Below, piece by piece: positions 54,801 to 64,000 of a stretch of DNA of 64,000 nucleotides. Location: assembly GCF_030867145.1 (NCBI RefSeq), contig NC_134414.1:127236465-127300464 (forward strand). Direction: 5' to 3'. This DNA comes from Opisthocomus hoazin (lineage: Eukaryota > Chordata > Aves > Opisthocomiformes > Opisthocomidae). How positions within the stretch are numbered: position 1 is the first letter of the stretch; each line of letters starts with the position of its first letter. The notes under the pieces are model-generated. The model worked only from the letters and a program-made list of their open reading frames with translations. It was not told the origin of the DNA and ran no database searches. The translations under genes and the position numbers were made by a program.

Positions 54801-57800
54801 TGGGCTGGTGGCCCCGACACCCCTTGCTCAGAGTAGTTACAGGTGAACAGAAACTACTGATAAAAAAGGCAAATGTAATCTTACTAGCAAATGGGAGGTT
54901 TGTGGTACAACTTGACTGGGCTGGTTTGAAGTCAACTGCTTATCCTTTGTGGACCATGCCAGGTTTTATTAACAGACATGGGCATTTTACAGTTGTTTAG
55001 AAGACAAGTTCATTTAGAGGACAATCCTGCAGGACACAGACCACCTCATCCCACCTTCGCTTCAACTGCACAAAAGCTGACTGACTCAACCCCAGAAAAA
55101 CTGAATAATCCCTCAAAGAGTGAGACTAGGCTCCAGCAGGATCAGAAGTTTCTGTTTGACCACAGAGAAATAATTTTATTTTCTTTTCACTGTTCTCCAA
55201 CAGAGAAACTCATCATCTTGTCAGGAATTTACAGATCATTTCATTCATGCAACAAAGGAAAAAAACCCCGGGAAGCATGATCGCTTTGTCTGAACTCAAT
55301 CATTCATTCTGCTCAATACCATTCCAGGCTGAAATTAAATATTTTCCTCTTCTCCACCTAAATAAAATGTGATCCAACATGTTATGCAGTTCTAATCTAT
55401 TTTGGCCAGCTACATTTTTATGCTGATAAGGGAAAATTAATTTAACCATATATACACAGGAATATCATCACATTGTGCATGGAAGATAAAATCTCACAAG
55501 GCATTTGGCTCGTGAATGTAGCTTCCAGGATGATGTTCATTTCCAATTGCATTTTCTCCCCAATAGATTCTTAATTTGCCTTGTTCTATATGGTTTCCAG
55601 TTATCATTTTGTACGGCAATAAAAATCAGTGAAGCAGCAAAAGCTTACAGGCCTATGCCTAGGTTTGATATATATAATGGATGGTGCAATATCGTTGGTC
55701 TGCATAATTGAAATTCATTCAGCTCCGACTGTTTATAATGTGGTTGTAAAGTGCAGTATGTATTTATTGATAAACAATCATTGCAATAGTGCTGGAAAAA
55801 GAAAGGTGTTACTGTCATTCTCTTATTCCATGTATGTTCTATATGTATAAAGCTTGTAGAACTGTGTAAAACCTATTACTGTATTACCATAACCTTCTGC
55901 TTCAAAGCCTTAAAGTAGGCTCATATATCCTTAGAAAGCACAATTGGCTAAAAAAAACATGCTGTGGCAAAAAAGTCAGAATTTTGAGACTTGAAGTAGC
56001 ACTCATCTTTATGTAAAAAAATCTGAATAATGAATAAATTCAACAGCTGACCTGAACGTGTCTCAGATACCCTGCATTCTCTCACAGCAGGAATGCTGCG
56101 GCTCCAACCACTTTCCTGAAGTTTGATTTTCCCCTGATCAGGAAAAAACAATCAAAATGTCATTTTCTGAGACAACTCCTGTAAGAATGTTTTTTTAAAT
56201 AACATTTGTTTAAATAAAACACTGAAGCCTCACTCAAAAAAATCGTAACTGCCTCTTGCACAAATTTAATCAGGTGTCTTAATCCTACTGTCAGGAAAAA
56301 TTGTGTGCACTTTTTTTATTTCTCCTCTTTTTCATAAATGCTACGTGCTATATTTATATTTCTGAAAGCATCATTTTACAGTCATGTTTTCCCCTTTATT
56401 TTCCCCTTTTCCTCGTGGTGCAAATAAACAAAATCATATTTCCTGTAAAAGCTGTATTAATTTTGGTGAGGATCATTGGACTGACAGCTTTGAAGTACAG
56501 AATTTTTCATTTATCGTACAAGAAAGCAGCAGAAAAGCAATAACATGCCTTTATCTTAACCCCGAATGAACGTCTTCTGAAGATTGGTCAGAGTAAATAC
56601 AGTCTCAAGGGCCTGCTCCAGTCCATGACATCCCTCTGGGAGTGCTTGCAAGGATCAATAGTATTTCCCGTACAATGAGAATTCAGTAACGTGTCCCTGT
56701 CTATAAGGGATGCGCCTGTCTCCAATAAATTTATTTCACGCTGGACAAATCTAAGTCACTGAAAGGTGATCACTTTAATTTACCTCTGGATTGGACTGAG
56801 TGCGTTTCAAGTCCTGCTCTCAATAACGTGGCATTTTACTACACCAGAACCTCGATATATGATATGAAGCTTTCAGCAGGTTTTACTGTATGGTGGAAAA
56901 CCAAACCAGTTTATGGAGTTTTGTTCCACTGCTTCAGCTGGAGGTCTTTTCGAGATGTCTCTGTCCAGAATTTAGACCTGGCAGCCTCCTGCCCTCTGTC
57001 CTCACCTTGGGATCTGCAACCACGACTTCCAACGTATTCTGCTTCTCGGTAAATGACAGGAGGGGTAATTGATACCTTTGGTGCCTAGAAACAGTGCTGA
57101 AACATGCTGAAAGGGTAGGGTGAAGAAAGTCATGTTGTTCACTGCTTATCCACACTTCTTGGGGGCAGCAGAGGCGGTCGTGAGGGGAGAGAAGACTTCC
57201 CTCTCCATAGCAACTAAACTCACATTTCAAAAGCACCGACTGAAGTGCTGGACACAAGCACATGCCTTTACAACGGGCGGTTTGCAGCGCTAGAGGCAGG
57301 ATCTCTCTTTTACCGCTTTTAGGGGACAAAAAAATAATTGAATGGGTTCTTTAAGATTTCCTTTTCAACAAGAAAGCCTGGATAATGACTCCGCCATCCT
57401 GATATTTATCTCTGGAAATGTTTCACCCGTTAATATGAGGCAGGCTCCTTTATGAGCTATTGCAGCCTGGTATCTCTTGACATCTCCTGACCAAACCTCC
57501 TCTCCTTCTAGCAATCTAGAGGATTGATTTACGGTGTTCAAAAGCCATTTCTGACATATATAGAGCCACTGGTATTGGCACGCAGTGCTATTTCAAATGG
57601 ACCTGAGCATTTTTGCTCTTTTAAATGTAGCTGGCTATTGGATTTATGGTCCCCTACGAGGCGACTTCAGCTGCTATGCTCACAAGTGTACATGGACAAT
57701 GCTAGTTGCTTATTTTCCTTTGCTTTCTTTCCATTGAACAAAAGATTTAGGAGGTACATGGGGGACTGATGGATACAGCAGGGGTACCACACCACTGTTT

Positions 57801-59653
57801 TCAGGTACCGGGTCCCTCTCGTGGGGTTTCCTGTTGGGTTTTTTTGTGTTGTTTGACTTCAGGAGTCTGGCTCCAGGGTCTCCCCTAAATGCCAGCAGCG
57901 ATGCTCTGAGGACAGGGAAAGCCTCTGGGCATCTGAAAGTTGGATGCCAACAGCAGAAAGCCCCAAGACAAGAAAGCCTCAAGAATAAGTTGCTCTGAAA
58001 GCAGCCCTGGTGAGGAGCCATCCCACACGCCTCGGTCACAGTGTTTATGACAGGGGAGCTGCAGGGACCGTGAGGTGAGGAAACCAAAAATGTGTCAGGG
58101 AGCCGTTTTTCAAGGCCGTAGCTATGCCCTGACGGTTCATCTCACAGTGGCAAGGTGTAACCAGCACAAGTGAGGAGCTACAGGTTTGCTCCACCATGAC
58201 AGGAGTCATGCTCTAGTTGGATTTGGTGTATGAGGTGTCAGAACCGAGGCTGGGCCAGCCCATTTATTTGCTAGATAATGAAGTCTGGAAAACAATGATT
58301 CCACTGTTCACCCATCTCACCCACAAATGGGGGGGAAAAGGAACTGATTTTACGTCACACAAAGAAAACTCTATATTCAGGATGGTTTTAAAAATTACAA
58401 GAAGCTGGAGCTTGAAGGGGTATATGGTAATTTCCTTTTTCACATATTGAAAAGTAACATTCTGTTGTACAAATATTTTCCTTTGTCAGATTAAAGTAAA
58501 AGCTGAATTTCTCAATTACTTTTAGTCATCTTTAAATTACTTGGACTGTTCAAGCATTCATCTCAAACTTCTCATGAATCTTTTGCTAACATTTAATAAC
58601 ATAAAGAAACAAAAAAAGTTTTCTTCTTATGCTTCCCACATGCTGAAGTCTCTTTCCCTGTCCTATCCTTTATTTGATTTTCCCTTTTGAATCCTTACAT
58701 ATTGTACGTGCCAGCTTCATTGACAAATGTGTACATGAGCAGCTACATGTGATTTTTGGCTCAAAGAAAATGATATGACACAACTTACCTAGTGCACTGT
58801 AAAACTGAGCACAGAAAACTATGGGACAACCAGTGGGGAATACACAACCTGGAAGGAACATCTTTGAATGTTTAGAGCTTAAAAAGAGATACCTTGGGTT
58901 GGGGATTTTTTTCTAGCACTTGCTCTTCTCCACCCCTAGAGAATATAAATCATTTTTTATAGCTGTCATTCAAATTTATAGCATGTAGATTTACTAGTGC
59001 TTACCTTTCCTGCCCCTTCTTAACTACCAAACTCTGTTGCTTATAATACAAAATAATCCTCAAAAGTTTTACCAAATTTTAAAGAAGTATTGGGACAAAT
59101 GGAGAATTCTCCCTCCCCACCTCCAAAAAATTATCCCCTCTCCCTCAACTTTCATTTACTCTGTATAAGAATAACACAAAAATTTTTCTGGACATTCAGG
59201 TGCACTGCAGATTGATGTAATGTAAGATGCGGTTCTCAAGACACTCTAGAATGTACAAAAAAAAAAAATCTTGTTTTCATTAATGTGCCAAAGTAAATAA
59301 ACATTTACAATTTAAAAAATACATGCTGCAGAGAGAGATCCGTGAAGCTTAATGGTAGGAGTTTATACACTCTTTTAGAAATGTTTTTCTAGGAAAAAAT
59401 ATAGTTACACATCAGAATTATTAAAACCCAGTGGGCAGGGTTCTCCCTCTCAAGTCAGTGGTTTGCTTATGATTTGCAAGACTCTACCGAGAGCAAGAAT
59501 CTGGCTTATGTAGCCCAAATTAAAATGGAAGAGATGAACGTACTTCAGCTCTTTACTGGCAACTTCACCAGAAGTATGAGACTTCCTCCCCTTCCCTGCA
59601 ACAATGCTGACTGACTGAATGCGCTATCCATACACGAGATGGTCACAATTGGG

Positions 59654-59733
59654 TTTTTGGATGATTCATTGCTTTTTTGGATGATTCATTGCATTTTTGG
59701 ATGATTCATTGCTTTTTTTGGATGATTCACTGC
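59654..59733. repeat. Minisatellite, about 20-bp unit, four copies
   Basis: Four head-to-tail copies of tttttggatgattcattgc, differing only in T-run length, one T-to-A change and one T-to-C change in the last copy. Each copy contains ATGATTCAT, close to an AP-1/bZIP half-site arrangement. Confidence 0.92.
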
Positions 59734-62700
59734 TTTGGAGACTAACTGCAGTAGTTGACTGGGATAGCTTGCTTTATGCCCAGCAAAACACTGACAATAC
59801 TTTTTAAAGAAGTTTCTACAACTTTTTCCTTGTCACAAGGAACTTGTGCTCTGAAGCTGATGACCTGACCAAAACTCTCGCTGACTGCTTTCAACAGGCA
59901 TGGCAGTGACTGGTTACCTGAAACCAAGTTTCATGTACACTTGCCAGAAATATTTGTCTGGCTTTCAGGTTATCAAAGAAAGCGTTGAATTGGTAATAGG
60001 CTAGATGGGAAAACACTAGGATGTTGAATCTTCACAGCTTGTATTCAGTCCTTTTTGTGCAGTCGCATTGCTAAATGTGTGTGAAGATCCATGGACAGAG
60101 CTGAGTGTCCAAATACGGTGTGAGACACGGGAGCAACAAGTTCATGTAGCAAGCCGAGCAGCACATAGAATGTAAAGAAAGTTGTACAGCACCTAACTGC
60201 ATAATAAACTACTGACTAAATAAAATTAGGGAGAAAACTGAATTTTTAAAAACTACAGCTGTGATTCTACAAAGGGACATTTTGATTCTCTCAACCCAAT
60301 GCTATGTCTCTGGGCACTGGAGATGACCCAATGGGTATCATATAGCAGCCTCTCCTAACTGAACCACAGCATCTCTTGACTTCTGAATGCAAAAAGGAGA
60401 CACATCCACAGTAAGAGCTCTTTCCAATGAATAATTCAGCAAGCTCCAGTCATGAAACCCGCAACAAGCATTGCAAGGAAGATGAAGTATTTTCGCTGCC
60501 CATCATTATGTACGTTCATGCCACAGGGATTTTTCAATTATTGAACAGTGTAGAGTTGCCTTTGTTTGTAGAAAATGTCAGTTTGAATTGTGTGGCTTCT
60601 ACACATTCATTTATGTTTGCCAAGGGCTGCTTAACATTAGCTTGGCTTTTTACTCCTCTGCCACAAGAAGCTGCAGATCAAAAATTCTGAACGATTACTA
60701 ACATTTTATGAAGCATCTTATGTTGGATGCTTTAACCGTCAAGACATTTTCAATAATTTCTTCTGATATGTTCTTAATGGAAAGAGCTCTATTAATTTTG
60801 TTTTTATTCACCAACCTAACCATTGTAAACAACTGCTGATGTTACAGAAGTATAAGCGTCACAAGTAACAAGAAATGAAAGGTGAAGTAGCTAGTGTTAA
60901 GTTTATAAGCTCATATCCTGGAAAATGCTGCTGCTTTTTTTTAATTCATATTGAAATTCAACCCACAGCTTAAGAAGGAGCTATCTTTTCAATTTACAGA
61001 GGGTATGAGAGCAGTGCTTTGAGCAGGCAACAATATTTTGCATGTTGATATACCGAGATCAGTTTGGTTGTGTAAATGACTTATTTTAGCTAGCAATGAC
61101 AGAAATGAAGGAGTTCCTGATGTGTGAGCTGAGAGGCAAGCATCTACCATTTCCTGGGGCAACAGCAAGAATGGAAATACACCTTGTAAATTACTGTTAT
61201 ACGTATTGTGTGGCAAGAGCTATTGCATTTAATTTATTTGTGCGATATGAGGAAGAAACTCAAGTTTGTTCTATAATTATAACTGTGGTGTAATCAAGTC
61301 TGTGCCTGCTTGTACTTCCAGTGCATTTTTGTCCTTAATTCCTTGGGTTCCAGGTTTTTAGTAGAATTCTGGCTGGTCTCTGCACAGAAGAATCAGTGGA
61401 CTGTTCACACGAAAGATGGATGTGAGGCATGGTGTGGACCAAATTCCTAGTCAATGTCACAGCAAAACACATGACTAGCTTTTTCAGGAGCTATTCAGGA
61501 GAGAATTTTGGAAAGTACTAGATTCCCCCAGGTAGATCTTTGCTATGGGTAGTGCAATCTTTTATGAGTCAGTGTGCTGATGAACATCCTAGGTGTGTAT
61601 CTGGCTGTCCCAGTGACTCCCCAGGCAGTTCCTGCTGCAGAATTGACCAAGTTCTTGATAGGTGGGGCACTTGGAAGTAGTAGGAAGAGATCCAGCAGAT
61701 GAAGAAATGTTCACCATCTCTTGAACAGTTAGGTGCTTTGTATGTTGTTTAAGGTAATCAGTAACAATGGATACAATGCTGATACAAATGTCCTTGCAAT
61801 GGAGAGTCCTGTTGCCATCCAGATTGCAAACCACCAACCTGTTCAAGACATTTGAGCCCCCACGCAATCACTACCCTTACACAAAGATTCCGACATGGTT
61901 TTGTTTTGATTTGTTTTTTTAAGCACTCTCTCAATGTCTGCAACAACTGAGTACAACAGGATTGTACATACTACACTCATCCCGATGATTTCTCCTCTGG
62001 TTCAGACAGTGGATATGCTACAAGCTAAATATAGTGTTTTATTAGTCAGACAGGTTGGACTGATCGTGAAAGCAGTATCACAGTTTTATAACAAAACAGA
62101 ACTGAGAAATGTGAAGTGACAGGTTTCCTGAACTAGAACTTCGCAGAAGGGTACTCTATTTCACATCCTCTGTGTCATCAGCATCTATGTATGATAAATC
62201 ATGCTCAATAGCAAGCCACCATCAACAAGGTGATGACAAAATCATGAAAAGAAACTTTCCCAGAATGTCACCCTTTCCTATTATTTTAAACTTATAAATA
62301 ACATCTCCACAGCCTAAAATTTGTTACTCTGACATTGAATCAGCTGCTAAATGTTCGGCTCCAGATCTTCATCCCCAGCTTCCTGTCTACAAGCCCACAG
62401 AATAGCTCCTTTCAAACACAGTCCACACTTCCCTAATTGGTTAATAGCTGACACGGAACAAGATGATCCCTGTAGAGCTGAGCACTGTTACCTTTCTTAA
62501 CCCTAAAATAAACTTAAAGGTTCCTGAAGTGATTTTGTTCCCATGGAGACAAAGCTAATAACTGCTGATGTTACACCCCTCAGTGAAACCTGAGAATTAA
62601 CTTATTGATTATGACGAAGTTTAACTGAGTAAGACAAATTGTAAAACATAAATGCAACAAAGATATTCAGCAATTACTGCTAATTAGTTCAGTAATTTTG

Positions 62701-64000
62701 TCTGAAAATCCATTTCTCAAATACGGAACTATTTGTATGTGTGTCCATCCACTTACAGTTTTAACCTTTTTGATTTAGTTGACGCTGTTTGAGTACTGCC
62801 CACTCTAAATAATTGGGAAAAGCCAATGAAGGAAAATTCAGAAGAAATGAAGAGATATTGTTACATCTAAGGCTTTCCAAAGGCTTACAGAGATTCTACT
62901 AATTAGCTCACTGCAGCAAAAGATACCACGCAACTGCCCATTAATCACCATGTGCCCTTTCTGTTTCTAAATTTGTGTAATCATTGCATTGTTTACTCAG
63001 TCCTGCACCCTATGTCTGTGGCATAAACTCTAGAAATGCATGCTTGGCCTACAATACTTGGCTGATAAGCACCCAGCAGTGGATATCTGTGGTGAGCATT
63101 ACGGGCATTCAAATCTAGTGCACTTGCATGCTGGCTGCATTCCCGAGACACGGATGTGTGTAAGAGTATGTACTGAAGCACTCTAAAGACCCAGCTTCCT
63201 TTTTTGTGAATCGCAGCCAGAATCTCTGTCCTTTACCTCCTCCATCTGAAGTACTCCTCCTTTCTTACAGGGACACCGTGAGTGGGAGTTACTCCTTTAA
63301 TAAATGGGCCCTTACGGCCATCACCTTTACCAAGTCCATAAACGGAAACCTGACTGAACACGATCGTTACCACAGGTTTTCCTGGGAGAGGCAGAGCCCA
63401 ATTTCAGATCGTCAGACCAGGAAAAGTAACGCAGAAATCAAGTAAAGAAAGCTGCATCACTAAGACAGCTTGGAGTTACTGCTGGGCTGCTCGCACAGCT
63501 CCTCCTCACCCTTGCTGTACTTCTACCCTGCTCTGGGGTAAGATCTCTGCTTTGCTGTGGCAGTTCTTGTGCACACACTGATCCTTTCTGTGTATGAGTG
63601 CCTTCTGGCAATTTTTGCCATCAATAGTCATCTATAGCAGGATAAAGAACAATTATTTGATTATATGACACAATGATTGCTCATTGGCCTCATTTGTCCT
63701 TGGAGAAATGCATCTGAATATACACCACATCTGACACTGCAACACCAGTAGACAGGGAAGAATTACCACTGGAGTTATCCACCTCTGGTAGAGTTAATTT
63801 AACTCGTGGTATGATCCTCTTTAGTCTCCACTTACAGCTGTCTGTTTATCAGTGTATTTTTCAAAGGTACAAAAGGACCAACACACAGGGATCAGAGGGA
63901 CTCTTGATGAATATGAGGTCGTGAGCAATCACTGTGTTCTGCTCCTGACCTTTCTGATAAAGCACCACTTCATAACTCACAGATATTTATGACATCCCCA

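Larger units (their letters stand above)
37401..64000. other. Gene-poor upstream region
   Basis: Across 26.6 kb I recognise no coding gene and no confident mobile element. Open frames are short and of unremarkable composition. Local features are the C tract at 37625-37648, a CTC repeat at 41181-41202, an A tract at 42199-42218, the exon-like segment and CpG island at 51212-51850, and the minisatellite at 59654-59733. From about 52 kb rightwards the sequence is AT-rich. In mammals NECTIN3 lies further upstream of CD96; none of its Ig-domain exons are visible here. Confidence 0.6.

Noticed and set aside
61589..61867. 92-codon minus-strand frame with protein-like texture
   Set aside because: I recognise no family, no splice borders fit well, and length alone is within chance for AT-balanced sequence.

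Overview
The window is vertebrate nuclear DNA and almost certainly avian. It has spliced genes with small exons, CpG-island promoters and several CR1 retrotransposon fragments that end in the ATTCTGTG-type 3' repeats typical of bird CR1. The CR1 copies include one 3' fragment whose reverse-transcriptase tail is still open. I see no prokaryotic operon, phage or CRISPR structure.

One complete gene can be assembled exon by exon: CD96 (TACTILE, an immunoglobulin-superfamily receptor of T and NK cells), on the minus strand from the start codon at 37230 to the stop codon at 8613. Fourteen coding exons join with matching intron phases at every junction and give 1710 nt, or 569 residues. In order these are a signal peptide, three Ig-like domains, a Ser/Thr-rich stalk built from five small exons, one transmembrane helix and a 45-residue proline-rich tail. 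Downstream, also on the minus strand, is the first coding exon of PLCXD2 (746-827), a phospholipase C X-domain family member, inside a CpG island. Its remaining exons lie beyond the left edge. This head-to-tail CD96-PLCXD2 order is the one I recall from mammals, so each call supports the other.

Layout: 1-745, PLCXD2 intron 1; 746-827, exon 1; about 828-1260, CpG-island promoter; 1263-8612, the gap between PLCXD2 and CD96, with one CR1 and a second, unassigned CpG island (about 6480-6880) that carries a dense GC-box array and a strong CTCF-like motif; 8613-37230, CD96, with four CR1 pieces in its introns; 37231-37400, CD96 5' UTR and promoter side; 37401-64000, gene-poor sequence with no recognisable coding gene. 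The last region contains a small CpG island (about 51335-51850) next to an exon-like open segment on the plus strand, and a short minisatellite at 59654.

The most interesting points are features of the avian CD96 protein: retained nectin-binding motifs in Ig1, a YxxM motif in place of the mammalian ITIM-like site, and a stalk made of phase 1-1 exons. On the DNA side they are the CTCF/CpG element between the two genes and the orphan exon plus CpG island upstream. Comparisons with human proteins come from memory and were not computed here.
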